From contig JAVYIG010000639.1 of assembly GCA_035222895.1 (NCBI GenBank), positions 372,001-436,000 of the forward strand: a stretch of 64,000 bases of DNA, given 5' to 3'. Positions 1-12,742 of the stretch are shown piece after piece (positions within the stretch are counted from its first letter, which is position 1; each line of letters opens with the position of its first letter). The position numbers and the translations under genes were made by a program. Origin of the DNA: Strongylocentrotus droebachiensis (taxonomy: Eukaryota > Echinodermata > Echinoidea > Camarodonta > Strongylocentrotidae). A model generated the notes under the pieces. That model was not told the origin of the DNA, searched no databases, and saw only the letters and a program-made list of their open reading frames with translations.

Positions 1-386
1 AGATCTAACTTAGACTAGAGTCTACATCTAGGTAGACTCCACGCCCACACCCGGAGTTACGGGTCAAATTTTGGATAGACTTCTGAACTAGCGCCCTCAT
101 CATAGACTCCATAGGTATGCGTGCAGTCTCTATGGGAAGGATTTTAGGACCCCACATCGGGAGCGCGATCAGACACCCTTACCGTATCTCCACGCCGGAG
201 TTAGTGGTCAAAGTCTGGATACGAAAGTACAGGCACTAGCGCCAGCGGCTGTTCTGTCATGATCATGACTGTCGCTGGCTGTGCAAAGCGCACATGTGCG
301 GTAGGTTTGCTGGATATGATGCCAATCCCATATTATGTTATCAATATCTGTTTAAAATTAGCACACCCTCGGCTGTTTTCTCTTAC

Positions 387-496
387 CCTGTTTCAGTTTG
401 CGCTATACTGCTCCCTTCAGTAGCGTTTTTTTCTCCATTTGTAGCCGTCTCGTCGCTCGTATCTTCATTTTTTGGTGGGTCCATGTTCTCCGCCAT
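387..496 (-). CDS. First coding exon of an unidentified divergent gene (partial)
   Basis: On the minus strand an ATG in strong context (AACATGGCGG) at 496-494 opens 36 codons plus two bases and runs into a GTAAGA donor at 386-381. The peptide begins MAENMDPPKNEDTSDETATN and is hydrophilic and acidic, with no recognisable domain, as is common for a disordered N-terminus. No further exon can lie in the window because the gene runs off the left edge. It faces calaxin head to head with about 300 bp between the two start codons, which suggests a shared bidirectional promoter. I do not recognise the gene. The start context, clean reading frame and consensus donor are what is seen; the identity of the product is unknown. 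Confidence 0.6.
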
Positions 497-679
497 GTTT
501 ATTTCAACCAAAACGTGTTTTGTTATTTAGTTTCTTCACAGTTCTATTTCCGAGTATTTTTATTCTAAAATTCTGCAATTAATATTCTATAATGTTTTAA
601 TAATTTGTATTAATACATACATGACAGAGATTCTATGAAATTATATCATACTTATTTTAAATACACAAGCTTTTACAGT

Positions 680-691
680 TGCGCATGCGCT
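680..691. promoter_or_regulatory. NRF-1-like palindrome in a divergent promoter
   Basis: TGCGCATGCGCT matches the NRF-1 consensus (YGCGCAYGCGCR). It lies about 110 bp upstream of the calaxin ATG and about 185 bp upstream of the divergent minus-strand ATG. NRF-1 sites are a known feature of bidirectional animal promoters; use of this one is inferred. Confidence 0.5.
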
Positions 692-799
692 GTACTGCAT
701 AGAGACGTGAAGCGGTAGCTAGCTGTCGATGTCGTATCCAAAGTTCCAAACAGAAAAATACAGATAAAATTGTTGAGTCGTCTCTGTATATATCTCACC

Positions 800-3700
800 A
801 TGATGAAAGGAAGTAATAAGAATGCTGGACATCGTCTTAAAGACTGCCATTGTAAGTATTCATCATTAGTAGTTAGATCTTAATTCTCACTGATTCTCAT
901 CGACCCTTTTTAAAATTTTTACTCCGTGTCTTCCCCACACGTAGGTGCATTACTATTCTGGCTATGTGTTAAAAGCTGTGCTTTTGATTCTCAACATTTC
1001 AAACACCACTGAACAAAACTCAACTGATTTTACTCAAAATCGGTACTTAAGTGACGATTGATGACACCTAAATAGCAGTAAAATACAATTTTTAAACTTT
1101 CCGATGTTAGAAAGAATAATTAAAAAATTCAAATTGTGAGTCCACACTGCCAAACTTGCCGATCAGCCGCATCGGCATAATTGTGTGCATGTATGTGTTA
1201 TGAGTGTATTGACTATTCATGTATTTGAATGCTGTTTATCAACACGTCTAGTGCAGTACTAAAGGTCAATATGCATTAGCATTGCCTCTCTATGCTTTGC
1301 TGGGAGTGGTCTATCTTCCCATGCATTCCGAGACCGAGTCCTACTCCTTGGATCTTGGATTCTTTTCCTCCTAAATACTCTGGGGGCCGTTTCTCGAAAC
1401 CGTCATAACTACAACATCAACGACATCTCGCCACTGTCACGCAACTTGTCAGCTAAGTGTTTCACGAAGCCGTCTTTGCCAAGATGAGCGACAACTTCCG
1501 CGACAAGCGAGTTGTCACTGCTCCGAACCCGTCATATCTTTTTAATTGCTGTAAAGCGCCATCACAAGTCAGTTTGTTGCCATTCCATGGGCCGCGAAAT
1601 GTACGATTAGTTTCACTATCATTTTGAGAAAAATATAGACGAGTTCGGTACGTAATTCTCTGGGATGCGAAATGCAAATGTACAAAAGTGAGAATACAAA
1701 TTATACAGAAACTTTAAAAAGCTGAATATAAACATTAAATCACAAATCATTAAACTATAACATATAAATAAGAGAGATAAGAATGTTACACACCGTTTTC
1801 CGTAGTCGATCCATAGTCTTTTCTTAGGATACTGTCATACCTTTGGGGCCAATGTGCATTATTATTCCCTCTCTAATTACTTCTTCCAAATTATATTTTC
1901 AATATCAAATCAATTATATAACGAGTATTTATGAGACTCTGGAATAAAAACTGGCTGAGAAAAGGTATTTTGCCTAAATTTCCTCGTCACAATAAACAAA
2001 AAAGTACGTATTGATAAACTATCACATTACGGTATCCTTCAACTAGCTTTTGATTCGACTGTCGAAAAAAAAAACACTCGCCCGTTTTTCTTCAATTTAA
2101 GAATCTTTACAGAAATATGCAAATCGTTTGATGATCTATATTTGATAATGACACTATTTATTATTTATTTTAGGATAATTTATATGTATATAATTCTTTT
2201 TGAACAATTTTAGCCCCAAAACTTGTTTTGGGTTATTCTTGATAAATCAAATGGATCGTGACAAAGACTATCTTCTTGAGCTGCTAGTATCGCGATATAT
2301 CGATATCATGTCTGTCATGGCTTTGTGAAACGGTTTATCCACTCCGTGACATCTCCGTAGGTCGGCGACAAAGATATGACTGTCATGGAGTTGGTTTCGA
2401 GAAACGGCCCCCTGAAGAAGAGTTTTGACTGGAGGTGGTGGAGGGTGGTTAGATTTAGATCTAGGTCTAGATCCTGCAAATATCATAATGCATGAAACTT
2501 AAAAAGCATTATCTAATTCTTCTGAGAGTCTAGACCTAGTCTAGTCTAGATCTAGTCTAATTAAGTTATAGGAAAAATACCATTTTGAAAGAGCATGAAA
2601 AATACATCTAAAATAAAACCAAGATCATCACCCTAGGCCTAGGTCAACAAATAGGTCTAGAGAAGAGGGTCTAGGCCTAGCGAAATAGCGATAGTTTATT
2701 GACAAAATGCTTAAAATATAAAAAAATAAAACAAAACACCCATTTTCAGTCCCCCCTTCTTCTTCTTCTTCTTTGGGTTAAGTCTACCTCCTTCACAGTT
2801 GAAGATTCTTGCAGACTGACGAGTGTGTGTGTGCTTACGAGAGCAAGGTGCATGGTGCAATGCTATTTACATGGTGCAAGTAAAAAGTAAAAAGTTCCCG
2901 GACTTAGTTGCTGCCTCCCGTCAGGCATTGACGGAAGGCATTGACGGATGAGGCACATACTGTTTCTGATGGCAGGTTGTTCCAACTCCTCACAGTCCTG
3001 GGAAAGAAGGACTGCTTATGTTGCTCAGTTCTTGAACGGAGGACTTGGTAGCTATGTGCATGGGCAGTCCTGGAGGGTCTTGTGACAGGGTTGATGTAGG
3101 ATGCTGTGTCGAGTGCTACCAGGTTGTTGTGGAGCTTGTACATCATCACCAGTCTGTAATTTTCTCTGCGTTGCTCAAGTGTGGTCCAGTCAAGTTGTTG
3201 GAGCATGGAGGTCACGCTAGAGGTGTTGTGGTACCGATTGAGGGTGAATCTAGCGGCCCGTCTTTGTACCATTTCTATTTGATGGATGTGGTTTGCAGAG
3301 GAGGGATCCCAAACTGTAGAACTGTACTCAATGAGTGGTCTTACTAGAGCTTTGTAGGCAGTACTCTTCAGTTTTGGTGAGTTGATCCGGAGATTTCGTC
3401 TGAGGAAGGCAAGGGTGTTGTTTGCTTTCTGGCATATGCTTTTGATGTGTTTGTCCCATTTCAAGTCTGATGTGATTGTGATGCCAAGGTACTTGGTTGA
3501 TGAGACTGCTTCCAGTGGTGTGTTGTTCAGGATGTACTGGTGTCGTATCTGGCTCTTCTTCCTGGACACTGTGATGGTCTTGCACTTGTCCGTGTTGAGC
3601 TCCATCATCCATTCAGAGGACCATTCAGCAAGCCTATTAAGGTCCTCCTGTAGTTCAAGAGGGTCTTGTCTGCCCTTAATCGCTAGGTAAATGATGGCGT

Positions 3701-6700
3701 CGTCTGCAAAGAGACGTACTGGAGAGGTGAGCTTGTCTGGCAGGTCGTTGATGTAGTACAGGAATAGAGAGGGTCCGAGGACAGAGCCTTGAGGTACTCC
3801 TGAGTCGACGTCGACCTCAGGTGATGCATGGCCTTCTAGAACAACTTGCTGGGTTCGATGGTGAAGAAAGTTGGTGATCCACCTGTTGCTTTTGCCTCTC
3901 ACTCCATAGTGGTCCATCTTGTGCATTAGTCTTTGGTGACCGACCTTGTCAAAGGCTTTGCTGAAGTCCATGACAAGGACATCAGTTTGTAGACCTAGCT
4001 CCATGTTCTTGTGGAGGTCACTAACGAATCCCAGTAGTTGTTGCTCGCAGGATCTCTTTGGTCGGAACCCATGTTGGAGGGGGTGCAGGATGTCCTTTTC
4101 ATCGCCATGCCTCATGATGCTACTTGCAAGGATGTGCTCCATCATCTTGCAGCAGATACATGTGAGGGAGATTGGGCGATAGTTGCTAGGATCGGTTCTG
4201 TCGCCTTTCTTGTAGACAGGCACCACGTTTGCTTTGTGCCAGTCATCTGGTATCTCGCCGGTGTCATACGAGAGTCTGTAGATGATGCGTAAGATGGGAG
4301 CGATGACTCTGGATAGCTGCTTCAGGATGCGTGGGGTGATCCCATCGGGCCCTGGCGCTTTATGTGGTTTGAGTTTCTTAAGCAACATCTCGATACCCTT
4401 CAGGGTTATCACTATGTCAGGCATCGATTCAGTCCCCCCCTTAACCACCAGGCGTGTAGCCAGGGGGGGGGGGGGGGGCGGTGGGAACGCCGGCCATAAA
4501 AAAAGAGAGAGAGAGGAGGAGAGAGGCGAAAAAAGTGAGAGTAAGTTGGCACACATTGTGTAAGTTTCGGAGCAAAAAAACATTGTTTCAGAGCTCCAAT
4601 CACATGGGCCTAGATCTAGATAGTCTATTTCATATGCAGGTAAATAAATAAATATTCTATCAAAACATATAAAATTCATACCGTACATAAGTCCCTTAAT
4701 TTGAAATCCGATGCTTTGAATATTTAGTTGATGTTCAGTTGCTCGTAGCTCCGGTTCTGATCATCGTACAAAAAAAACAATAAAAATGATACAAAGTGGA
4801 ATTAGAAGTTAAAAATAGCAGCTCTATAACAATTTGAAGAGAGCCCTGTTGGTGCACTCGAAATTGATCGTGAATTAAGAGCGAGGTGCCAAATCGATGC
4901 ACCGTGGACGCGCAGATTGTCACATACCTACATTAGGCCTACTAGTACTAGCCCCCTACTGCCCTACAGTCTGTCCAATCCTCAAATGTCAATGATCATC
5001 TTCTGGCTCTACTCTGGAAGTTCAATGCAGACTTTGATTTCTGAAGTTTTGGTCATTGCCACGAAGTAAACCTTTTTGATCAAAAGTCATGAAGTATATA
5101 TGTGGCTTGGGATAGAGATTTACCGCCACCCTCAAAACCATCTATAAATTAGACTTCATTTAGATCTGGCTCTTGATCCTTTTTATTTTATACTCTGTTA
5201 TTGTATGAAATTCCAGTTTTAAAATGAATTAAAGCCAGTGATTTTTTATGGATTAAAATTCACTAGATCATTTGATGGGGAGGGGTGTCAGCTAGGACAC
5301 TAAATTAACAAACGTAAAGACTTGAATACCTTAAAAGTTGAATTCCAAAGCTTCTGGAAGAAAGTTGTCTCCAGCTTCCAAGCTTCCAGATCTAACTCGG
5401 GGGGGGGGGGGGGATGTCTGAGCTTCCGTGTCTCGCACCAAGGTCAATTTGAATCTGTCTCTTGCTTGGTGGGTCATTGTTGGAGTGACTCCTGGGAAAA
5501 AGGTGAATTATATTGCTCCTTCTTCCAGTGTTTGTCAAGTCTGTCTTCAGATTGAATGAAAAATATTCATCAAATAATACAAGGCCTAACCATTAATATT
5601 TGTCCTCTGATATTTTCCAACATAATTAGTCTTAGATTTTTTAGAAGATTTATAATGAAACATCGCTAGTAAACTTTCTCAACTTGCTGTTTTAAATCAA
5701 CTGTCCGTTTGTTTCAAACTGTTCGGACACAAAACTTATTGGTATACATGTACATACATCACATGCTTCATTTGATATGGCTAATTAATGATTACATTTT
5801 TTCATTATCCCTGTTATAAATAAAGAAAATGTCAAATATATGTGAAGGTATGAATTGTTAATTATTTGTTATCATTGCCAACAAAATCGGATTCACACAT
5901 TTTGAATTCATAAATTGTGAATCTCTTACTAGTTAGTTTTTACTCTCGAACCCTGCCAATTTAGAACACCCATGGTTTACCCTCATATCCGTAAATGTTG
6001 TAATAGTTAATGCTATCATAGCAATCCAGCAGGAAAATTAGCCAATCACAATGTTTTGATTTCCATCAGTGATTATCTGTGTACGGATTGTAAACATACT
6101 GTATTGTATGCACACTGCATGCACATGTTCACAATCGTCAATGAAAAAACAAAAACATTGTGAATAATTAATTTTCCGGCTATATGTAGATTGCTTTGTA
6201 ACTAAATATAGGCCTATTCTTTCATTATTTATTTTAAATCTTTAAAAAAAAAAAACTTTGTTATTGTCTGCTAGAAGGTCTTTTAACTTGTACAAAAAAA
6301 AATTTGTTTTAAACTAAAAATTGATACAAACTTCCAAAAAGCATTGAAAATTAAATTAAATTTTTACTAATTAAAAACAAAAAATGTCTTTAAATATTAA
6401 AAGACAATTAAAGCCTAGATACAAATGCTGGATCTATTCTGTCTGTATAATTGATACTCTTCTCTTCTGTAGACCCAATTCAGCACCATGGTTTCTTTAC
6501 TAAGTGAACTATAACTCTTTACTCAATTTTCACACTTTTCTTGTTTATTTCAGTCAGCAAAGAGGAGCAGGAGTCCCTTGTTAAAATGTTCAAAGAGCTC
6601 ACCAAAGAGAACACTGGCTCTATCAGAGAAGACAAACTAGATAGATCACAGTTCAGGGAAGTGCTTCATTCAATTTTCAAGATGACAGATGATGTCATAA

Positions 6701-9700
6701 TGGACAGAGGTGAGGTTACAAGTTTCAAGTTTATTTTGTTTCACATTTCACAAAAAAGAATTCACATAATTGACAAAATTAGAACATAATATAAAATATA
6801 CTAAAAGTATCACATTATATAATCGATTCTTTGTAAAGACGTCAAAAGTAATTGTTTGATTAGTAGGTTATACAGGGTAAAATGTGAGGAACCTATTAAA
6901 ATGCTCAGCTTGTAGATTATAGGTTCCCTTAAAAAGACTAACATTTGATTGAAGTGGTTGCAATGGTGAAGAATGTAACAATAATAATAGGTGGGCAAGA
7001 AGGCCTTAACATATTAGATGATATACAAAATGAAACGAGCAAAAATAGCAAAAACAGCAAACAAATTAATATGTTACCAAGAAATGTCACGGTAGTCACT
7101 TAAAAATATTGAGGTCATTGATCGAGGTCACTTGAGGTATACTGTATTCCCAGTGAATGCTTGTCCCTGTTCTTTGTAGGATTTAATATAAATTATTGTG
7201 CAAATGTAATTTTGCATGTAATGTATGAAATGACAAATTCAGAATTTCTTATCCACTACTGTAGGCCTTCATTACAAAAATTATAACTGATTTGATTACC
7301 TCAATGCTGGTTTCTTCCTTTCGATAATAGGTTACTTCCTTTCGATAATAGGTTACTTTACAAAAAGTGGAAAATATCCTTATGACCTCAGCTTCATGTA
7401 TGTGACCAAGTTTTAATCACACATGTCCTTGATTTAAAAACAGTATTTACAAATTTGATTGAAATTTAAAAAAAATTGTGATTTGAATTTTTGAAAAAAA
7501 GAAAAATAATATTAATAATCTTGATTTTCTTCCAACCCTGTTCATTAATGAATACGGCTATTTCTTTGTTGTTTCCTGTGTTGTGCTTAATCAGCCTAAA
7601 TCTCTTGAACTTGTAATGTCATTCATCTTGCATTTATACTTTTTTTTACAGTCCTTAGAGCATTCGATAAGGACAACGATGCCTGCATTAACCTGTACGA
7701 ATGGTTGACAGGTCTATCCGTCTTTCTGAAAGGCAGTCTTGAAGAGAAAATTCAATGTGAGTATACTAGTTAAGGCTTTATTAAAAGTGAAACTTCCGGG
7801 CAATTCAAATTGGGCAGTATCAGTTCTACAGCAAAATAACAATTGCTAAACGGTCACTTACTTCAACCCTGGACCAAACACGATACCTTATAACCCTAAA
7901 CCTAACCCTTACTGTATATCTTAGAAAAAATAATTCTGGAGCAAATTATGCATTGCTGGAGCAGGTTTTGGCTTGACACAGATTTTGCTATGTACTTTCA
8001 AGAGGCTTTACCATAAAGTATTATGACTTGTACACATTTAGCTATGTAAATGTTTAACCCCTTCATTTCATGGAAATAACTATAATCAACTAAGATATGT
8101 GTTTCAAAATGTTGAAAGATACCCATGACAATATCGTGGCCTGGGTGGCAGAAGGGCGTTAGCTCAAATTTCAGGTAAAAAATGAAACATTAAGCAGAAG
8201 GGCGTTAGCACTAAATCACCATAAACTTTAATAAAACTGACTTATTTCCGGAAAAAAAATTGTGGCCGTGTTCTACAATTACATTTCTATTAGTCTTTTA
8301 AGTTTTAAACCAATTTTCCAGACGGAAATCAGTTTAAATATAAAACAAATTTTTAAATGCGAATAATTTGAAAAGTAGTTTTGGAGTCGCTCGCGGGCTG
8401 ACGCCCTTCTGCCAACCGGCCGGCCGACAATATATACCCTACTTGCCTGTCTTTGACAAATGAAAAGTTGGCAGGGATGTGTAAAGCTTTCGCAAAGTTG
8501 AGTCAAATATTTTCAAATCCGGTGTATATTAACTTCCGATTCTAATGTGTGTAATGATTTTTTTATCATTCTTTTTATCATTGCTTTGATGAAGTTTGCT
8601 TTAAGGTGTTTGATCTGAACAGCGATGGCTTCATTTCAAGAGAGGAAATGTTTCATCTTCTGAAGACATCTATGGTGAAGCAACCCACAGAGGAAGACCC
8701 AGAGGAAGGTATCAAGGACTTGGTAGAGATCATCATCAAGAAAATGGTAGGTTTAATTTATAGCCCTACTGCACCACTTATAGCTACTATCGCCCTCTAT
8801 AGAGCAAACAATGCCTAATGTCTGTCTGCTTTTGCTTGCCAAGTAGACTCCTAAACAAATTAGAGGTTAAAAAGAAATTCTGTGAAAAAACATTTGAATA
8901 TCTTGCTTTAATATGTGTCTTTATATAAGTACAACATAATGAGTTTGTTCATTAACATTGATTCCAATTTTCTTTTTGCTACCATTGCTGTTTTTCTATT
9001 CATCATGTTAAAAGGCACTCTACTTCTGCACATAGTAATTATTACTTTTCTTGCAACAGGGGGGTGTTTCACATAGATCCTTAGTTGAACTAATCTCTAA
9101 GTTGGACTTAACAATTATGGAAAGCCATTAACATATTTGAAAATACTTTGTAAAAGTTATTTTAAAAGGCATAAAAAGTTGATTCAAATCATTCATATTT
9201 CGTAATATCAAGGAGATTTCATGTTCTTAATGGATGTGGAATTTATAAAAAATCAAAAATACTTGATTTTTTGCTTTTGAATATATTTTATTTTAAGGCT
9301 ACAAATGGCTCTCCATAATTTGTAAGTCTAAATTAGAAATAAGTTTGACTTAGGATCTCTGTGAAACACCCCCCAGAGCAATGAAAAAGTATTATACATT
9401 ATTATCTTCCTGATATGTTCCTCCATCCGTGTAGGATCTGGACCATGATGGGAAGCTGTCCTTCAAGGATTTCAGTGACTCTGTTAATGTTGAGCCGCTA
9501 CTCTTGGAGTGTTTCGGGACATGCTTACCAGAGCAGAAGGTGAGTTCTGGGACCCGTTTCACAAAGCATTTTTTTCAATGACAAATGACAAAAATCAGTG
9601 ACAAATCTGCTAATAACCAATCAGAAGCAAGGATTTCAGTAGCTTATAACATAAACTGTCATTTGTTACTGATGACAAGTTTTGTGAAACACCCCCCTGA

Positions 9701-12700
9701 TTTTAACAAAAAATAGTGTCACTTTGACCAATCAGAATATCATTAGTAGAGACAGAACACCTTGTAGATAATAGATGTTTACATACATTCCCCTCCTATT
9801 TATTTTCAGTTCCATTTGATGTGCCAAGAATACAGTAGATGAATTAACCAACCCCTAAGACATTCCCCTCTTTCTCTCTCTATAGATAAATTGTGGTGTA
9901 TTAATTAACTTGTACTTCAAAACTTTGATGTGCCTTTCAAACTCTTTCTACATTTAGAAGTACATTTAGTCTGTGATATTGCATGATGTACTGATTTTGA
10001 ATGCACAGTAATCAATATCTGATCATACTAGAAATGGCCAGGTTTGCACAGATCTAATTATTTCGTCAAAATGAGTGAAGCATTTGTAAATTCATTGACA
10101 AAGAAATTTATGTTTTCCTTAGGTTTCCATGAGTGAGCATTCACATTTGAAGGCTTGCTTTCAGTAGCACCATGTGGTAGCCTTTGAAAAGGCTTTTGAT
10201 ATATTCTTTCATCGAAAGAACCCACTTACATGTATGTGGCATTTAGAGGAATTATGATTGAAGTAAAGGAAAGGGAAAGAAAAAGATAGAGGAATGAAGT
10301 TGAAATTAAAAACTTTTTATACACAAGGCTAATTTTGTTCTTGTTTTTAGTGTTTATAAACCAAAAATGAGGTTAATTGGAGAGACTTAATGGAAAGGGA
10401 AAGGAGTGATCAAGATTGAGCAGGTTTTAAGGAGATCACAGCAGTTGAGGGTAGTTCTTAAAAGAAGTGTTGGTATTCCTGTGTAAAGTAGTTCTTCTGA
10501 AAGGGAATTTACAAACTTGAGTATTCTCACTTGACAAGGAGTCTCCTGACGGTGCACAATTAAGGTACAGTACACTGTTCAAAATGTGTCGAGACAAATT
10601 ACTCCTTTTCATGAAAGGATACTTTAATTTTGATTTCTCTTTCCAAACTTGTCCATTGAGGAATACCAATAGCTCTTTTCAGAACTGTACTTTTCAACTT
10701 CTGTGATCTTCTCCCAACCTCAAGTGCAATTACTCCTCCTTCCTTTTCATTTTCCTCTTTATATTCCTTCTTGGTGTATAGACTGTCACTTAGAAAACAA
10801 GAACCAAAAGTAATGTTGTGTTAGAGTTCAATTTAAAATAACTCTATACTATTATCACCTCTTTCCTTTTCATTCCCTGTTATTAAATGTCTTCCTTAAT
10901 TCCTCTAGACAACCCATAAGTTGCTAATTTTCAAGCAAGAATTCAGCAGCAGCCATTTCAATAAGATCACCACATGGTTTTACTGAAAGCCTTCAATCAT
11001 GAATTTCAGAAAAACATTCATCAATCATCAAAATTATAAAAATTAAAAAAGAAAAAATCATAACTGTTGGTCAGAAATAGAGCCATCTTTAGTTGTACCG
11101 ATAATGTATACATTTGCACATTATTCTGATTTTTTGTGGTCATGTTGCAGAAATTTCCATTGCTTAAGAATTGCCTATGGCAATGAAATCCATGAGAATA
11201 TGATGTTTCATTTCAAATAATTGATTTCTAACAAAATTGCCTTTTTTTCACCTTTGTCTTACCCTGCTCCCTTGAATCTTAATCTCGATCTACATGTTAA
11301 TATGCATACTAGACTTGTAACCATTTCTTGGGGGAATGCAAGAGACGAATGATGGAGGATCTTCTATTCCCAGAGTCAGTAAAATGAGTTCTCTTTCTTA
11401 CTACCATCATGCTTACACTATTTTTTACTTCATAAAGCTTGTCACATTCATGTATCCTTGTCGTTCGTTCATGTCTTAGGCCAAATTATAAAAAAAACAT
11501 GTTTAGCGCCCTGCTTTTTTGAAAAATGGGAAGGAGGAGGCCCTTTTTTTTTCTTTTTCTTTTTCAAAATGGCCGCTCAGAAATAGATCCATTTTAGCAG
11601 TGTTTTTCATGTTTAAAAAAAATAAAAAAATAGGAGGCGGCCCCCCAAAAGGAAGCGGGTGGGGACGCTAAACATGTATATTTTTTTTAATGGCCTTAAC
11701 CGTGCTTTGGGTAGTTTTGGTGGAAGGTTTGTCTTGGCTCTTGCGTGCTGGTTGACCATTTTAGAATAAAGGGAAATCCAACCTTGCATGATAGCAAACT
11801 ACTTTGGAAGAGAGCAGACAAATCAGTAAAGTAGACTAGTGAAAGTTTGAATGAAATTGGACAAAAAATGAGAAAGTTATGAATTTTGAAAGTTAATTGT
11901 AATCACTATAGGTATGAGCTCATCAAATTGACTGAATCAGTTATGTCTCTGTGAAGTAGTGGCGGACAACTTTTGCATATGTTCTTACCCATAAAATGAT
12001 GACCAAAGTTTCAATTTTTTAACAATTTATGGCTCGGGAGGGTCTTTACTCTTTAGAGGACCTATAATAATATGCTATCAATAATGTTTTGAGTAATATT
12101 GCCCTAATGGAGAAGGCACTTATAAGAAAAACAGATAAAAAACCCATATTTTTTAACACTACTAATGGGAAAGTTGTCCTTGTCCACATCGTAATCCACG
12201 AACCAAGTTGCCAATAATGATCTCACATTTCAACCATTCATATTTCTCTTATTATTGGTCTGATTTATTTCAAACTTTCACCATTCTTTTTTTCTTATTT
12301 TGTTCTGCTTTCATACAAATGAACTCATTACAAGGGTTGGATTGCCCTTCATACTGTAGGCATTTTGCAATTTTGCTCATAATCTAAAATGTTATTTCCT
12401 GAATTCATGAGTGCTGTATTCAAATGTGTGCCTATATTCCTCCTTTGATAGAAGTCAATTTATATATTCATGATTAAAAAGAGAAGTAAATATAACACAT
12501 TTCTTACTCCTTAGTACAAGATTTGGCTTTTGGGGAGACAGCACAGCATGCTCCATTGAGCACATAGTATACTGTATTTACATATACTCCATTTACATTG
12601 CTCACTGCGAGTTCATATGGAGCCGAAGGAGCTCCTCAATGGACTATGTATAGCAATCATTGATCAAATGTAAGCCTGTGATTTTTTCTTTTGTTTGCAG

Positions 12701-12742
12701 AACAGTTTTTTGCTCTTTGAAACTTTCAAATCTGCCCATTAA
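800..12742 (+). CDS. CLXN: Calaxin (EFCAB1), EF-hand calcium sensor of ciliary outer dynein arms
   Basis: Six coding exons: 800-851, 6554-6709, 7652-7756, 8595-8746, 9435-9539 and 12701-12742. All introns are GT-AG and phases join without a break, giving 203 residues, close to the roughly 210 of vertebrate calaxin. Three EF-hand loops are seen: residues 75-86 ([12 protein letters not shown]), 111-122 ([12 protein letters not shown]) and 156-167 ([12 protein letters not shown]), each with acidic or Asn/Ser ligands at positions 1, 3, 5, 9 and 12. The MTDDVIMDR helix before loop 1 and the [14 protein letters not shown] linker are family hallmarks. Calaxin binds outer-arm dynein and tunes ciliary and flagellar waveform with calcium. 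The start was chosen because exon 1 encodes the conserved LKDCHF stretch that continues into exon 2. Two ATGs are adjacent (800, 803). The last exon is the least certain part. Introns hold many MITEs. Confidence 0.93.
938..1314 (+). repeat. Dispersed repeat, copy 1 (calaxin intron 1)
   Basis: About 375 bp starting near GTAGGTGCATTACTATTC and ending near GCTGGGAGTGG. It is closely matched, same orientation, at 39485-39860 in METTL5 intron 1. No terminal inverted repeats or tail were seen, so the class is unknown. Confidence 0.75.
1382..2412. mobile_element. Non-autonomous DNA transposon with GGGGGCCGTTTCTCG termini
   Basis: Terminal inverted repeats of about 20 bp: GGGGGCCGTTTCTCGAAACC at the left and its complement (GGTTTCGAGAAACGGCCCCC) at the right. 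It sits in calaxin intron 1, is about 1.03 kb long, and has no transposase ORF. A clear target duplication is not visible, so the superfamily is unassigned. Confidence 0.7.
2890..4448 (-). mobile_element. 5'-truncated LINE with an open reverse transcriptase frame
   Basis: The minus-strand frame is open from 4437 to the stop at 2904 and encodes a non-LTR reverse transcriptase. In order it shows [40 protein letters not shown] (catalytic Asp), [10 protein letters not shown] and [10 protein letters not shown] (the catalytic DD pair), then a thumb and C-terminal region ending in [14 protein letters not shown]. The motif set fits the Jockey/CR1 group; the exact clade is not certain. The endonuclease half is missing. 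The upstream end abuts a CCAGGCGTGTAGCCAGG plus poly-G stretch that looks like a hAT-type terminus. The same frame stays open for about 80 codons beyond the homologous part, as far as 4688, which is probably chance. The 3' end has short TTTTTACT repeats. Absence of stops or frameshifts over 1.5 kb points to a recent insertion. Confidence 0.9.
8156..8414. mobile_element. MITE with TGGCAGAAGGGCGTTAGC termini, copy 1
   Basis: A 259 bp element with imperfect terminal inverted repeats (TGGCAGAAGGGCGTTAGC; right end GCTGACGCCCTTCTGCCA) in calaxin intron 3. The left terminus is partly duplicated at about 8197. A second copy is at 22719-22940. Confidence 0.75.
9059..9374. mobile_element. MITE with GGGGGGTGTTTCACA termini
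   Basis: A 316 bp element in calaxin intron 4 with inverted termini GGGGGGTGTTTCACATAGAT and ATCTCTGTGAAACACCCCCC. Its right end is only 60 bp before the exon 5 acceptor. No clear target duplication. Confidence 0.7.
9549..9697. mobile_element. Short MITE, GGGACCCGTTTCACAAAG family, copy 1
   Basis: A 149 bp element starting 10 bp after the calaxin exon 5 donor. Inverted termini are GGGACCCGTTTCACAAAGC and TTTTGTGAAACACCCCCC. An inverted copy is at 50397-50542. Confidence 0.75.
9698..11475 (+). other. Calaxin intron 5, left part
   Basis: AT-rich intronic DNA. I see no exon, RNA gene or bounded repeat here. Confidence 0.5.
11476..11699. mobile_element. Foldback MITE in calaxin intron 5
   Basis: Inverted termini around TTAGGCCAAATTATAAAAAA with ACATGTTTAGCG inside both ends, separated by a G/C- and A-rich centre. 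About 224 bp. Confidence 0.65.
11769..12349. mobile_element. Inverted-repeat element in calaxin intron 5
   Basis: Termini AAGGGAAATCCAACC and GGTTGGATTGCCCTT. A second internal inverted pair (GTGAAAGTTTGAATGAAAT, and TTTCAAACTTTCAC near 12265) indicates a foldback of about 580 bp. No ORF. Confidence 0.6.
12701..12742 (+). CDS. CLXN: Probable terminal coding exon of calaxin
   Basis: Exon 5 ends in phase 0 after LPEQK. At 12700 a strong acceptor (long T-rich tract then TTTGCAG) is followed in phase 0 by 13 codons ([13 protein letters not shown]) and TAA. A short tail of hydrophobic and Phe-rich character is expected after CLP-x-x-K in this family. Alternatives in the same phase, such as an acceptor at 17634 giving five codons and a stop, are weaker and much farther away. 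A possible AATAAA lies at 13043-13048. Confidence 0.65.
   Translation, partial: NSFLLFETFKSAH

Noticed and set aside
3045..4563. Plus-strand open frames
   Set aside because: Antisense shadows of the LINE reverse transcriptase on the minus strand.
4437..4688. N-terminal extension of the LINE ORF
   Set aside because: The frame is open by chance through poly-G and flanking DNA and has no LINE motif; the homologous part starts near 4437.
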